NCBI RefSeq assembly: GCF_003023845.1
Contig: NZ_PYFT01000001.1
Coordinates: forward strand, 62,001-126,000
Direction: 5' to 3'
Origin: Adhaeribacter arboris
GTDB lineage: Bacteria > Bacteroidota > Bacteroidia > Cytophagales > Hymenobacteraceae
DNA length: 64,000 bases
Part shown: one piece after another, positions 19,762-28,950 of the stretch
Layout: every line of letters starts with the position of its first letter
Position numbering within the stretch: position 1 is the first letter of the stretch
The notes under the pieces: model-generated
What the model saw: only the letters and a program-made list of their open reading frames with translations
Databases searched by the model: none
Told to the model about the DNA's origin: nothing
Position numbers and translations under genes: made by a program

Positions 19762-20344
19762 ATAAAAGCTTTTTACGTTAAAATTAACTATTGTTTCCCG
19801 TATAAAGGTTCCGGTATTAGAATAATTGTTTTGTCATATAATTTCCGGTAGTAAACGACCTTCGCCTAAATTAAATCCAACCCGCCAAAAGTAAAAAATA
19901 ACCCGGTTTAATTGCAAAAAATTGATTTAATCGGTCAAGTTACTGCTTTCTACGTGCTATTTGCAATTAGGAAATTCTTTATTTTACGCGCCCTTTGTTA
20001 AATGCAGCTTTTTTAACAAAATGATTATACTATTACTAGCTTTTACAGGCAGTTTGTATGTACGGGAATAATTCGCTTTGATTTATAGCAGTAAAAAAGA
20101 TTTAATACATCAACTTTACTATCGGTTTAGCTTATGTAAAGAACAGTTAAGTGGCCATTGCTATATAAGTAGCGAAGGTGGCGGAGTGTACTAGTCGTGA
20201 ATAGATAATATGGTGTTATTTTTAAATATTTGCTTCCGATGGAATAAAGATACTTTCTTAATTTATATGGTACGCAATTTTTACATCGGAATAGTTACTT
20301 CTTAATCTTAAAACGTATAGACTCTACTATTGCATATAGTTGCT
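19762..20344. other. 583-bp divergent intergenic region
   Basis: Lies between the divergent TPR and peptidase genes, so it must hold both promoters. I see no convincing TTTG/TAnnTTTG pair, no hairpin with a T-tract, and no ORF of convincing length on either strand. It is AT-rich with no strong repeats. Confidence 0.6.
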
Positions 20345-21259
20345 ATGGAATTATTAAAACAACTTTGCCGGATTCATGCTCCTTCGGGTAACGAAGGAAA
20401 ACTTACTCAATTTTTACTCGATTATATTGATTCCAATAAAGCGAGTTGGCGGGTTATGCCGCAGGTATTAGCCGGTGAAGGTTTTCAGGATTGTATTATT
20501 CTGGTTTTTGGACAGCCTCGCACTGCTATTTTTGCCCATATTGATTCGATTGGTTTTACGGTGCGCTATGGCCGGGAATTAATTAAAGTCGGGGGACCAG
20601 ATACTGAAACCGGGTACCGGCTGGTTGGGGAAGACCGCCAGGGACCCATTGCCTGTACTTTGCAGGTATCCGATGAATATAATGGATTGAGTTACGAGTT
20701 CGAGCGGGATATTGATCGGGGAACGGAATTAGTTTTTGCCTGCAATTTCCGGGAAACAGAAACTACCGTGCAATCCTGCTATCTGGATAACCGATTGGGC
20801 GTTTGGAGTGCTTTGCAAGTGGCGAAAACCTTGGAAAACGGAGCTATTGTATTTTCGTGCTGGGAAGAACACCGGGGCGGCTCGGTAGCCTACCTGGCCA
20901 AGTATTTACACGAAAAATACGGCGTAAAACAGGCGCTTATTTCCGATATTACCTGGGTAACCGAAGGGGTGCATCCCGGCAAAGGCGTGGTTATTTCCTT
21001 GCGTGATTCATTAATTCCCCGGCGCAGCTTCGTCAATAAACTAATTGATTTGGCGCAACAAACAAATATTCCGTTTCAACTGGAGGTAGAAGGAGTTGGG
21101 GGGAGCGATGCCAAAGAATTGCAGCAAAGCGCTATTCCCTGGGATTGGTGTTTTGTGGGAGCACCCGAAGATAATGTGCATTCTCCCGACGAAATCGTAC
21201 ATAAAGCCGATATCCAAAGTATGGTAGCTTTGTACGAAGTGCTCATGCGGGAGCTATAA
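20345..21259 (+). CDS. M42/M20-like metallopeptidase
   Basis: 304 residues from the ATG at 20345. A TTG 15 bp upstream is possible but the ATG gives the usual [17 protein letters not shown] start. Expected di-zinc ligands are visible in order: His in [10 protein letters not shown], Asp in YLDNRLGVW, the Glu pair in CWEEHRGG, Asp in LISDITWV and His in DNVHSPDE. The set and spacing match M42/M20-type aminopeptidases. It is cytoplasmic (no signal peptide) and monocistronic between two gaps, so probably a general peptide-degrading enzyme. Confidence 0.85.
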   Translation: MELLKQLCRIHAPSGNEGKLTQFLLDYIDSNKASWRVMPQVLAGEGFQDCIILVFGQPRTAIFAHIDSIGFTVRYGRELIKVGGPDTETGYRLVGEDRQGPIACTLQVSDEYNGLSYEFERDIDRGTELVFACNFRETETTVQSCYLDNRLGVWSALQVAKTLENGAIVFSCWEEHRGGSVAYLAKYLHEKYGVKQALISDITWVTEGVHPGKGVVISLRDSLIPRRSFVNKLIDLAQQTNIPFQLEVEGVGGSDAKELQQSAIPWDWCFVGAPEDNVHSPDEIVHKADIQSMVALYEVLMREL

Positions 21260-21292
21260 TCTGTGAAATCCGTTTAATCCGCAATTCATTAT
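21258..21292. repeat. Intergenic aatccg/aatctg word cluster
   Basis: Directly after the peptidase stop there is a string of near-identical hexamer words spaced about 10-11 bp (aatctg, aatccg, aatccg, then caattcatt). The same word series occurs at 24910-24955, 28727-28780 and 31149-31197, always between genes. Confidence 0.5.
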
Positions 21293-21391
21293 TATTTAAT
21301 CTTGTGGCTTGCAGATCTGGAATTAATAGATTTAATTTACCAGATACGCATATTGTATAAAAAGCATTCTTAACACCTTAAACCCGTTTAC

Positions 21392-23605
21392 ATGGAGAAC
21401 ATTGTTTACTTAATTCCGGCTTTCGGAGTAATTGCCTTATTGTATACTTTTGTAAAATCGGCTTGGGTCAGTCGCCAGGATGCGGGTGATGCCAAGATGA
21501 CGACCATTGCTAAATACATTGCCGAAGGAGCTATGGCTTTCTTGCAGGCCGAGTACAAGGTATTAGGTTATTTTGTTGTTATTGCGAGTATTTTTTTAGG
21601 ATACCTGGGTACAGTAGGCGAGAAGTCTTCGCCGGTAATTGTAGTTGCTTTTATTATTGGCGCTTTTTTCTCGGCTTTGGCCGGTTTTATCGGGATGCGA
21701 ATTGCCACCAAAGCCAATGTGCGCACCGCGCAGGCAGCCCGTACCAGTTTATCTAAAGCCTTGGATGTTTCCTTTGGCGGCGGAGCGGTAATGGGAATGG
21801 GCGTAGCTGGTTTAGCCGTGTTGGGTTTAGGTACCTTGTTTATTATTTTTAAAGCCATGTTTGTGGGAGATACCTACAACGCCGAAGAAATGGAACGTGC
21901 CCTGGAAGTATTAACCGGGTTTTCGCTGGGTGCCGAAAGTATTGCTTTATTCGCCCGGGTAGGAGGGGGAATTTACACCAAAGCCGCCGACGTAGGGGCT
22001 GATTTAGTAGGTAAAGTAGAAGCCGGTATTCCGGAAGATGATCCCCGGAATCCGGCTACCATTGCCGATAACGTGGGTGACAACGTAGGGGACGTAGCCG
22101 GAATGGGCGCCGATTTATTTGGTTCTTATGTAGCTACTATTCTAGCTACCATGGTGCTGGGCCGCGAAATTACGGTAACCGATAACTTTGGTGGTATCTC
22201 GCCGATTCTGTTGCCCATGGTCATTGCCGGTTTAGGAATTATTTTTTCGATAATCGGGACATTTTTTGTAAAAGTAAGCGAAGGTGGCGATGTGCAGCGG
22301 GCTTTAAATTTAGGCAACTGGTCGTCGGTGATTTTAACGGCTATTGCCTCTTATTTTGTGATTAACTTTATTCTGCCCGATACCGCTTTAAACCTGCGCG
22401 GATTTGAATTTAACCGAATAGATGTATTTTATGCGGTTTTAGTAGGCCTTGTGGTAGGAACTTTAATGAGTATTATAACCGAATATTATACCGCCATGGG
22501 CAAACGCCCGGTAATGAGTATTGTGCGGCAGAGCAGCACGGGGCACGCTACTACCGTTATTGGTGGTTTAGCGGTAGGTATGGAATCCACAGTATTACCA
22601 ATTCTGGTATTAGCCGGCGGTATTATTTTATCCTACGAAGCAGCCGGTTTATACGGCGTAGCTATTGCCGCTGCCGGTATGATGGCTACCACTGCCATGC
22701 AGCTGGCCATTGACGCTTTCGGACCTATTGCCGATAACGCCGGTGGTATTGCCGAAATGAGTGAGTTACCTAAAGAAGTGCGGGAAAAAACCGATATCTT
22801 GGATGCGGTTGGTAATACTACGGCTGCTACTGGTAAAGGCTTTGCCATTGCCTCCGCAGCGCTTACCTCGCTGGCCTTATTTGCGGCTTTTATGGGTACG
22901 GCTAATATTACCGTAATTGATATTTCGAACGCGCGGGTATTGGCCGGTTTGTTTGTGGGTGGCATGATTCCGTTTATTTTCTCAGCGTTGGCTATTTCGG
23001 CGGTAGGCCGGGCAGCTATGGCCATGGTAGAAGAAGTACGCCGCCAGTTCCGCGAAATACCGGGTATTATGGAAGGTACCGGTAAACCGGAGTACGACAA
23101 ATGCGTGGCTATTTCTACGAAGGCCGCAATCCGGGAAATGATGTTGCCGGGTGCTATTGCTTTAATTGTGCCCATAATTATTGGTTTTACCTTTGGTCCG
23201 GAAGTATTAGGCGGCTTGCTGGCCGGTGTTACCGTGTCAGGAGTTTTAATGGCCATGTTTCAATCAAATGCCGGTGGTGCCTGGGATAATGCGAAAAAAT
23301 CGTTCGAAAAAGGCGTAATGATTAACGGTAAGATGGAATATAAAGGTTCGGATGCCCACAAAGCTTCAGTAACCGGCGATACCGTGGGTGATCCGTTTAA
23401 AGATACTTCCGGCCCGTCCATGAATATTCTTATCAAACTTATGTCGATTGTTTCGTTGGTTATTGCCCCGCATATTGCGGCGCCCGATGCCGAACCAACC
23501 GCAGTACCGACTTTAGATAAGGAAAAATTGCACGAACAAAAACTTAATGCCGTAACTTCCGGAAATATGCCTCCATCAAAAGTGTTGTTTATTGCCGGAC
23601 GATAA
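21392..23605 (+). CDS. hppA: Membrane-bound ion-translocating pyrophosphatase
   Basis: 737 residues with about 16 membrane segments. It hydrolyses cytoplasmic pyrophosphate and pumps H+ and/or Na+ across the inner membrane. The hallmark [18 protein letters not shown] (near residue 230) and the second acidic block [15 protein letters not shown] near the C-terminus bind Mg-PPi. The sequence [10 protein letters not shown] has Ala, not Lys, at the position separating the two classes, so it belongs to the K+-dependent type; whether it pumps H+ or Na+ is not decidable by eye. A strong terminator follows 24 bp after the stop. Confidence 0.96.
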   Translation: MENIVYLIPAFGVIALLYTFVKSAWVSRQDAGDAKMTTIAKYIAEGAMAFLQAEYKVLGYFVVIASIFLGYLGTVGEKSSPVIVVAFIIGAFFSALAGFIGMRIATKANVRTAQAARTSLSKALDVSFGGGAVMGMGVAGLAVLGLGTLFIIFKAMFVGDTYNAEEMERALEVLTGFSLGAESIALFARVGGGIYTKAADVGADLVGKVEAGIPEDDPRNPATIADNVGDNVGDVAGMGADLFGSYVATILATMVLGREITVTDNFGGISPILLPMVIAGLGIIFSIIGTFFVKVSEGGDVQRALNLGNWSSVILTAIASYFVINFILPDTALNLRGFEFNRIDVFYAVLVGLVVGTLMSIITEYYTAMGKRPVMSIVRQSSTGHATTVIGGLAVGMESTVLPILVLAGGIILSYEAAGLYGVAIAAAGMMATTAMQLAIDAFGPIADNAGGIAEMSELPKEVREKTDILDAVGNTTAATGKGFAIASAALTSLALFAAFMGTANITVIDISNARVLAGLFVGGMIPFIFSALAISAVGRAAMAMVEEVRRQFREIPGIMEGTGKPEYDKCVAISTKAAIREMMLPGAIALIVPIIIGFTFGPEVLGGLLAGVTVSGVLMAMFQSNAGGAWDNAKKSFEKGVMINGKMEYKGSDAHKASVTGDTVGDPFKDTSGPSMNILIKLMSIVSLVIAPHIAAPDAEPTAVPTLDKEKLHEQKLNAVTSGNMPPSKVLFIAGR

Positions 23606-23628
23606 TTGTTTCATATTTTTAATTTATT

Positions 23629-23663
23629 GGAAGCCCTTAAAGTCCTTTAAGGGCTTCCTTTTT
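23629..23663 (+). terminator. Intrinsic terminator after hppA
   Basis: A perfect 14-bp inverted repeat (ggaagcccttaaag / ctttaagggcttcc) with almost no loop, followed by a T-tract. Confidence 0.9.
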
Positions 23664-23904
23664 GTAAAACGATTTCTGCAATTTTTTCGATTTTAGGAAC
23701 TCTCTTTAATCGATAAAAACATAATGGGAACGCTCCGTTTATAAATCTCGTACCGATTTATGGAAATGAGATATTGCCGTAATTTTAATATCGGGTTATA
23801 ATAAAAGTTTAATGGCTTTAGAAAATGATTTGCAGAAGATCTAGCCAGCCGAATACTTTACATTTTTAGCCGGAAATGTATCACTCCTAAATTAGCGACC
23901 AACT

Positions 23905-24447
23905 ATGAGCTCCTCTACGGTTAAACTGCACGATAAAGAATTTGCTGTTTATTTACAGGAAGAAGAAATTAGGCAAGCCATTTTAAGCTTAGCTTTCCGG
24001 ATTAATCAGGAGTATGCCGGTAAAACGCCACTTTTCTTAGCTGTTTTAAATGGTTCTTTTATGTTTGCTGGCGATTTATTAAAAGAAATTACTGTTCCTT
24101 GCGAGATCTCTTTTATCAAGCTGGCTTCTTACCAAAATACGCAAAGTACCGGCAACGTAAAAGAATTGGTGGGCTTAAATGAAGACGTTACAAACCGGCA
24201 CGTAATTATTTTAGAAGATATCGTGGACACGGGTCATACCGTAAGTGTATTGCTGAAAAAGTTACAAACGCTGGCCACCACCTCCGTCGAAATAGCTTGT
24301 ATGCTTTTAAAACCAGCTTGCCTGCAACACCCCCTGGAAATAAAGTACGCCGCACTCTCTATTCCCAATGATTTTGTAGTAGGTTACGGCCTTGATTATA
24401 ACGGTTTAGGCCGGAATCTTCGGCATATTTACAAACTGAAAAGCTAA
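23905..24447 (+). CDS. hpt: Hypoxanthine phosphoribosyltransferase
   Basis: 180 residues. Salvages hypoxanthine (and guanine) with PRPP to IMP/GMP in the cytoplasm. The PRPP-binding motif ILEDIVDTGHTVS is near residue 98, and VVGYGLDYNGLGRNL near the C-terminus is the purine-binding/flexible-loop signature of this enzyme. The length is normal. The gene stands alone after a terminator, so it has its own promoter in the 240 bp upstream; no clear promoter motif was seen there. Confidence 0.95.
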   Translation: MSSSTVKLHDKEFAVYLQEEEIRQAILSLAFRINQEYAGKTPLFLAVLNGSFMFAGDLLKEITVPCEISFIKLASYQNTQSTGNVKELVGLNEDVTNRHVIILEDIVDTGHTVSVLLKKLQTLATTSVEIACMLLKPACLQHPLEIKYAALSIPNDFVVGYGLDYNGLGRNLRHIYKLKS

Positions 24448-24612
24448 GCTGTTATTAATCCAGTCTATCTATTTAAAAGAAAATCAATCCAGGAGAATTA
24501 GTAAAACTTTGCTAATGATAAATTTTAATTCTGGTAGAAATTAGCCATAAGTATTCATTGATTCCATTACCTCTATTTGTTAGAACCAAGTAGCTACTCG
24601 CAACAGACACTC

Positions 24613-24695
24613 GTTTGGCCGTGGATGGTCTTCTAAGCTTCCGGCGCCGATGAATGAGGCATCTCACACAGGATAGAAGGAAGCTTAGTTCCGCC
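24613..24695. repeat. Dispersed intergenic element, copy A
   Basis: Lies in the 543-bp gap between hpt and adk, which holds no convincing gene. It shares gtttggc, cttctaag, ttccgg.gccg, aaggaagctta and ccgcc, in the same order and spacing, with 45556-45634. This copy also has a perfect 10-bp inverted repeat (ctaagcttcc at 24633, ggaagcttag at 24679) enclosing 36 bp. Origin unknown: a structured RNA or a small non-autonomous mobile element. Confidence 0.55.
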
Positions 24696-24909
24696 TTTAT
24701 ATGAAGTAAATAGAAAGAGTAATTAGTCCTCACTTCTACTTCATCATTTCTAATCTTTCATTTCGACAAACGCTTGGTATTTAATTCTTACTTCATTCTA
24801 TAGAAAAGAAGTACTTCAGCCATTACCATAATTTAAAAATTATAAGCGATATACCTAAATTATTATAAAAAGCATTCCGCAAAAGGATAGTATCAAGATA
24901 AAATTTAAG

Positions 24910-24955
24910 TAAATCTGTATAGTTCGTTAATCTGTTTAATCTACGATTCAATTTT
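24910..24955. repeat. Intergenic aatctg/aatctac word cluster
   Basis: Repeated short words (aaatctg, ttaatctg, ttaatctac, gattcaatt) of the same type as at 21258, placed just upstream of the adk promoter. Confidence 0.45.
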
Positions 24956-24960
24956 ATTTG

Positions 24961-24968
24961 TACTTTTG
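24961..24968 (+). promoter_or_regulatory. Bacteroidota -7 promoter box of adk
   Basis: TACTTTTG fits the TAnnTTTG consensus of the Bacteroidota housekeeping sigma factor and lies 22 bp before the adk ATG. No clear TTTG was seen at the -33 position. Confidence 0.55.
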
Positions 24969-24990
24969 AATTTAATAACGTAAAAACGGC

Positions 24991-25581
24991 ATGTTAAATA
25001 TTGTTTTATTTGGCCCTCCGGGCGCGGGAAAAGGAACGCAAAGTCAGAAATTAATTGATACCTATAGATTAATTCACCTTTCTACCGGTGATTTGCTGCG
25101 TTCAGAAATTGCGGCTGGTACCGAACTCGGATTAAGAGCCAAAGAACTTATGGATAAGGGTTTATTGGTGCCCGACGAAGTGGTAATTGGTATGATTGAT
25201 TCAAAACTGAAGGAAAATAAAAGTGCGGCTGGTTTTATATTCGATGGGTTTCCGCGCACCGTACCCCAAGCCAAAAGCCTAGATACTTTACTGGAACAAA
25301 ACAATACAGCCATTAGTGGTATGATTGCCTTAGAAGTAAACGAAGAAGAACTAACCAAGCGCCTTTTACTTCGGGGACAAACCTCTGGCCGTCCCGACGA
25401 TCAAAACGAAGAATTAGTTCGGAAACGCGTTCAGGAATATAACACTAAAACAGCTCCGGTTGCGGGCTATTATGCCAACCAAGGTAAGTACAACGCCATT
25501 AATGGCATAGGGGAAATTGAAGAGATCTTCACTGAAATTTGCGAGATTATAAATTCATACGCGGTCCAGCCGAAAGCGTAA
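24991..25581 (+). CDS. adk: Adenylate kinase
   Basis: 196 residues. Interconverts ATP + AMP and 2 ADP. The P-loop GPPGAGKGTQ is at residues 7-16, STGDLLRSEI binds AMP, FDGFPRTVPQA is the adenylate-kinase signature, and GRPDDQNEELVRKRV is the start of the short lid form, which lacks the zinc-binding insertion. The length agrees with a short-type enzyme. A TAnnTTTG box sits 22 bp upstream and a hairpin follows the stop. Confidence 0.97.
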   Translation: MLNIVLFGPPGAGKGTQSQKLIDTYRLIHLSTGDLLRSEIAAGTELGLRAKELMDKGLLVPDEVVIGMIDSKLKENKSAAGFIFDGFPRTVPQAKSLDTLLEQNNTAISGMIALEVNEEELTKRLLLRGQTSGRPDDQNEELVRKRVQEYNTKTAPVAGYYANQGKYNAINGIGEIEEIFTEICEIINSYAVQPKA

Positions 25582-25620
25582 ACAGTGGATAGTTCATGGT
25601 CGATAATCCACAGACCACGG
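25581..25620. repeat. Intergenic tggacta-type words
   Basis: Degenerate words of the gtggatag / catggtc / atccacagaccacgg type immediately after adk. They recur at 25816, 47291, 48233, 52257, 53494 and 61703. Confidence 0.45.
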
Positions 25621-25645
25621 CGAAAAATTTTAGCTACGTAGCTGA

Positions 25646-25692
25646 TTAGTTGTCCTTCCGCGAGTCTTAAAGATTCTTGGAAGGACAACTAA
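25646..25692 (+). terminator. Long hairpin after adk, probable terminator
   Basis: A perfect 14-bp inverted repeat (ttagttgtccttcc / ggaaggacaactaa) with a 19-nt loop. Only a short T-run follows, so it is a probable rather than certain terminator. Confidence 0.65.
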
Positions 25693-25815
25693 TTTAACTG
25701 CTTTTTATCGCCAAATATCAATCTAAACTCTTAACTAAAGTAGTTGGAGCGCTCAGCAGTCATTCGTATCCAATTTAATGAAATACGTATTATTATAAAT
25801 TTATAATTAACACCT

Positions 25816-25850
25816 CCCGTGGACTATCGGCCATGGATCGTGGACTAAAT
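25816..25850. repeat. Intergenic tggacta-type words
   Basis: The words gtggacta, ccatgg and cgtggacta follow each other directly before the obgE start. Same family as 53494-53734. Confidence 0.45.
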
Positions 25851-25858
25851 ACTAATAA

Positions 25859-26854
25859 GTGGCAACATCTAACTTTATTGATTACGTAAAAATTTGCTGC
25901 CGTTCCGGTCACGGTGGGGCCGGGTCGGCGCATTTATTCCGGGATAAAAAGAACGCTAAAGGAGGACCAGATGGAGGCGATGGTGGTCGGGGAGGGCATA
26001 TTATTTTGAGGGGCAATGCCCAACTCTGGACCTTGCTGCACTTACAATATCAAAAACACGTTATCGCCAAGCACGGTGAAGGCGGCGGTAAAGATACTTC
26101 TACCGGCGCCAACGGGGAAGATGTCATCTTGGAAGTACCCATTGGTACCATTGCCCGCGATGCAGAAACCGGCGAAGTAAAAACGGAAATAACCGAAGAC
26201 GGCCAAACGGTGATTTTAACGCCTGGTGGCCGGGGTGGGTTAGGCAACGCGCACTTTAAATCACCCACGAACCAAACTCCCCGCTACGCGCAACCCGGCG
26301 AACCCGGCCTGGAAGAATGGGTAATTCTGGAGTTAAAATTATTAGCTGATGTAGGCTTGGTGGGCTTCCCGAATGCGGGAAAATCGACGCTGTTGTCGGT
26401 AGTGTCGGCGGCTAAACCTAAAATTGCCAATTATCCTTTCACTACCCTTGTACCTAATTTAGGTGTGGTGGCTTACCGCGATTATAAGTCGTTTGTAATG
26501 GCGGATATTCCCGGTATTATTGAAGGTGCATCGGAAGGGAAAGGCTTAGGTTTACGTTTTCTCCGCCATATTGAGCGTAATTCCATTTTGTTGTTTATGA
26601 TATCTGCCGAAAGCGCTAATATTGCCAATGAATACACTATTCTTTTAAACGAACTCGGTACCTATAATCCGGAGTTACTCGAGAAAAAGCGCTTATTGGC
26701 GGTTACCAAATCAGACTTACTCGACGAAGAACTGGAAAATGAAATTCGGGCTACTTTGCCGCCGCAGGTGCCGGCCGTGTTTATTTCCAGCATTACGCAA
26801 AAAAACATTCCGGTTTTAAAAGATATGGTTTGGCAGGCTTTAACCAACTCGTAA
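25859..26854 (+). CDS. obgE: Obg-family GTPase, ribosome assembly
   Basis: 331 residues from a GTG start; no ATG is available upstream. The N-terminal Obg domain (1-158) is glycine-rich ([13 protein letters not shown]). The GTPase domain then shows G1 [10 protein letters not shown]3 DIPGIIEGA and G4 TKSDLLD. It ends after the G domain, without the C-terminal OCT domain, as is common outside Firmicutes. It acts in 50S subunit maturation and stress signalling. Confidence 0.96.
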   Translation: MATSNFIDYVKICCRSGHGGAGSAHLFRDKKNAKGGPDGGDGGRGGHIILRGNAQLWTLLHLQYQKHVIAKHGEGGGKDTSTGANGEDVILEVPIGTIARDAETGEVKTEITEDGQTVILTPGGRGGLGNAHFKSPTNQTPRYAQPGEPGLEEWVILELKLLADVGLVGFPNAGKSTLLSVVSAAKPKIANYPFTTLVPNLGVVAYRDYKSFVMADIPGIIEGASEGKGLGLRFLRHIERNSILLFMISAESANIANEYTILLNELGTYNPELLEKKRLLAVTKSDLLDEELENEIRATLPPQVPAVFISSITQKNIPVLKDMVWQALTNS

Positions 26855-26924
26855 ATTTTTTAAGCCCACGGAATTAAAAATAATAAATTTTCATTTACCA
26901 GAAGAGAAACCAAGGCCTAAAATG

Positions 26925-26937
26925 TGTCAGATTGTCA
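26925..26937. promoter_or_regulatory. TGTCA direct repeat upstream of grpE
   Basis: TGTCA-N3-TGTCA lies 65 bp before the grpE start. It could be an operator for a heat-shock or stress regulator. No CIRCE element was seen. Imperfect arms flanking it (ccaaggcctaaa / ttaaggctttgg) could alternatively terminate obgE. Confidence 0.3.
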
Positions 26938-27001
26938 CTTTAAGGCTTTGGCAAATAAATTGATACGCACCATACAAACCAATTGGAAGAATAAATAAGC
27001 T

Positions 27002-27580
27002 ATGTCAGCGGAGAATAATACAAAACACGAAGCCGAAGATTTTGAAAATGTAACCGAGGCAAGTTTACCCGAAGATACTGGCTCCGAGCAGTCCGATACT
27101 CCTGCGGAAAACGAGCAACCATCGGGTAATGGTCAGGCTACTAAATCGGAAGCAGAAATAAACGAATTGAAAGATAAATATTTACGCTTATATTCAGAAT
27201 TCGACAACTACAAACGTCGTACTTCTAAGGAGCGTCTGGATTTATTGAAAACAGCTAACCAGGAAATGGTAGTGGCTTTGCTGCCCGTGCTGGATGATTT
27301 TGAGCGGGCCCGTCAATCGATGGAAACTGCCCAGGAAGTAGAAGCGGTAAAAGCCGGCGTGGATTTAATTTATAATAAACTTCAGTCTATCATGCAGCAG
27401 AAAGGTCTGAAACCAATGGAAGCTGTGGGGCAATCATTTGACGCCGAGCTGCACGAAGCCATTACCCAGATACCGGCTCCGGATGAAACGCAAAAAGGTA
27501 AAGTTATAGACCAGGTTGAAAAAGGATATTACCTGAACGATAAAGTAATTCGCTTCGCGAAAGTTATAATAGGAGCATAG
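27002..27580 (+). CDS. grpE: Nucleotide exchange factor GrpE
   Basis: 192 residues. Releases ADP from DnaK. The N-terminal 50 residues are acidic and low-complexity; a long coiled coil follows (ELKDKYLRLYSEFDNYKRRTSKER). The C-terminal beta-domain carries the family signature VIDQVEKGYYLNDKVIRFAKV. It lies 3 bp before dnaJ, so the two are co-transcribed and the chaperone cycle is served by one operon; dnaK is not in the window. Confidence 0.96.
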   Translation: MSAENNTKHEAEDFENVTEASLPEDTGSEQSDTPAENEQPSGNGQATKSEAEINELKDKYLRLYSEFDNYKRRTSKERLDLLKTANQEMVVALLPVLDDFERARQSMETAQEVEAVKAGVDLIYNKLQSIMQQKGLKPMEAVGQSFDAELHEAITQIPAPDETQKGKVIDQVEKGYYLNDKVIRFAKVIIGA

Positions 27581-27583
27581 GCC

Positions 27584-28723
27584 ATGGCTAAGAGAGATTA
27601 TTACGAGGTATTGGGGGTGAGCAAAAGCGCCAGTGCTGACGAAATTAAAAAAGCATACCGGAAAATTGCCATTAAATTCCACCCGGACAAAAATCCGGAT
27701 GACCCAACCGCCGAAGACAAATTTAAGGAAGCCGCCGAAGCGTACGAAGTTCTGAGCGATCAGGAAAAACGGGGCCGTTACGACCAATTTGGCCACCAGG
27801 GGGTAAATGGCGGCGGTTATGGCCACATGAACATGGAAGACATTTTCTCCCAGTTCGGCGATATATTTGGCGGTGGTAGTCCGTTTGGCGATATATTTGG
27901 CGGTGGCCGCTCGAGCGGTGGCCGCCGGGTACGGAAAGGCACTAACTTACGCATTAAATTAAAGCTCGACCTGGAAGAAATTGCCAATGGGGTGGAGAAA
28001 AAAATAAAAGTAAAACGGTACGTAGCTTGTAATACTTGCGGGGGTAACGGTGCTAAAAATGGTACAGCGCTGCAAACCTGTAGCGGTTGCCAGGGAACCG
28101 GCCAGGTAAAAAAAGTAGTAAATACCATGTTAGGCCAAATGGTTTCCACGTCTACTTGCCCGGTTTGCGATGGGGAAGGTAAAAAAGTAAGCCAAAACTG
28201 TGATGTTTGCCAGGGAGAAGGCCGGGAATTAAGAGAAGAAGTAATTGCTATTAACGTTCCGGCTGGGGTAGGTGATGGCATGCAACTTTCGATGAGTGGC
28301 AAAGGTAATGTACCCCAACGAGGTGGTATTGCCGGCGATTTGCTCATTCAAATTGAAGAAGAAGTTCACCCACTGCTGAAGCGCGAAGGCAACAACATTG
28401 TATTTGAGCAGTATATCAGTTTTGTGGATGCCGTTCTGGGTGCTAATATTGAGGTTCCGACAATTGAAGGTAAAGTTAAAATTAAAATTGATCCTGGTAC
28501 CCAAGGTGGAAAAATTTTACGCTTACGCGGTAAAGGCATTAAAGATATTAACGGCTACGGTAAAGGCGACCAACTGATTCATATCAACGTCTGGACACCG
28601 AAGCACGTATCCAACGACGAACGCCAGATTCTGGAGAAGCTACGCAACTCCGATAATTTTGTACCCAACCCAGGAAAAAATGAAAAAGGCTTCTTCGAGA
28701 AAATGAAAGAATATTTTCAATAG
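27584..28723 (+). CDS. dnaJ: Chaperone DnaJ
   Basis: 379 residues, full-length type I Hsp40. The J domain has the HPD tripeptide (KFHPDKNP) near residue 34. A G/F-rich linker with two copies of [10 protein letters not shown]-like units follows. Four zinc motifs CxxCxGxG are present ([32 protein letters not shown]), then the substrate-binding C-terminal domains. It stimulates DnaK ATPase and delivers clients. It begins 3 bp after grpE and is followed by a terminator. Confidence 0.98.
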   Translation: MAKRDYYEVLGVSKSASADEIKKAYRKIAIKFHPDKNPDDPTAEDKFKEAAEAYEVLSDQEKRGRYDQFGHQGVNGGGYGHMNMEDIFSQFGDIFGGGSPFGDIFGGGRSSGGRRVRKGTNLRIKLKLDLEEIANGVEKKIKVKRYVACNTCGGNGAKNGTALQTCSGCQGTGQVKKVVNTMLGQMVSTSTCPVCDGEGKKVSQNCDVCQGEGRELREEVIAINVPAGVGDGMQLSMSGKGNVPQRGGIAGDLLIQIEEEVHPLLKREGNNIVFEQYISFVDAVLGANIEVPTIEGKVKIKIDPGTQGGKILRLRGKGIKDINGYGKGDQLIHINVWTPKHVSNDERQILEKLRNSDNFVPNPGKNEKGFFEKMKEYFQ

Positions 28724-28726
28724 AAT

Positions 28727-28778
28727 GACGGAAATTCGCGGATTAATAGGATTAAGCAGATTTCCTAGATTATAATTC
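28727..28778. repeat. Intergenic aatcc-type word cluster
   Basis: Words such as gaaattcgcggattaa, ggattaag and gattataattcaat follow dnaJ. In reverse complement they match the aatccg words found at 21258 and 31149. Confidence 0.4.
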
Positions 28779-28818
28779 AATGCCTCTTCTGATAAAGGAG
28801 AGGCATTTTTATTTTTTA
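28779..28818 (+). terminator. Intrinsic terminator after dnaJ
   Basis: aatgcctct / agaggcatt, a 9-bp stem with an 11-nt loop, followed by a T-rich tract (tttttattttttt). Confidence 0.88.
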
Positions 28819-28950
28819 AGTTCGGTAATGTTTAGGTTTGTAAAGGAAATTGAACCTTGACATTGTCTCCAAAGAATTTAGCTTATCAATTTAGAATACA
28901 GCTTGTGTATCCAAGCCGAAAGACTAAATTTGAAAATAAAAGCTATCGCC

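Noticed and set aside
22633-23256. Long minus-strand ORF (207 codons) inside hppA
   Set aside because: Shadow of hppA: low-complexity Ala/Ile/Pro composition, no start context, and the plus-strand protein is unmistakable.
23829-23870. Promoter before hpt
   Set aside because: TTTG and TACTTTAC are about 21 bp apart, and the -7 box lacks the final G; too weak to list.
24613-24695. tRNA gene or known ncRNA (RNase P, SRP, 6S)
   Set aside because: No cloverleaf, and none of the conserved cores of these RNAs could be found in either copy.
24512-24733. Minus-strand ORF of 73 codons in the hpt-adk gap
   Set aside because: Crosses the dispersed repeat element, has no recognisable family, and the same element occurs elsewhere without the frame.
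26855-27001. CIRCE element before grpE
   Set aside because: No TTAGCACTC-N9-GAGTGCTAA-like inverted repeat is present.
27817-28347. Minus-strand ORF of 176 codons opposite dnaJ
   Set aside because: Pro/Ser-rich antisense of the Gly/Cys-rich DnaJ; not a gene.
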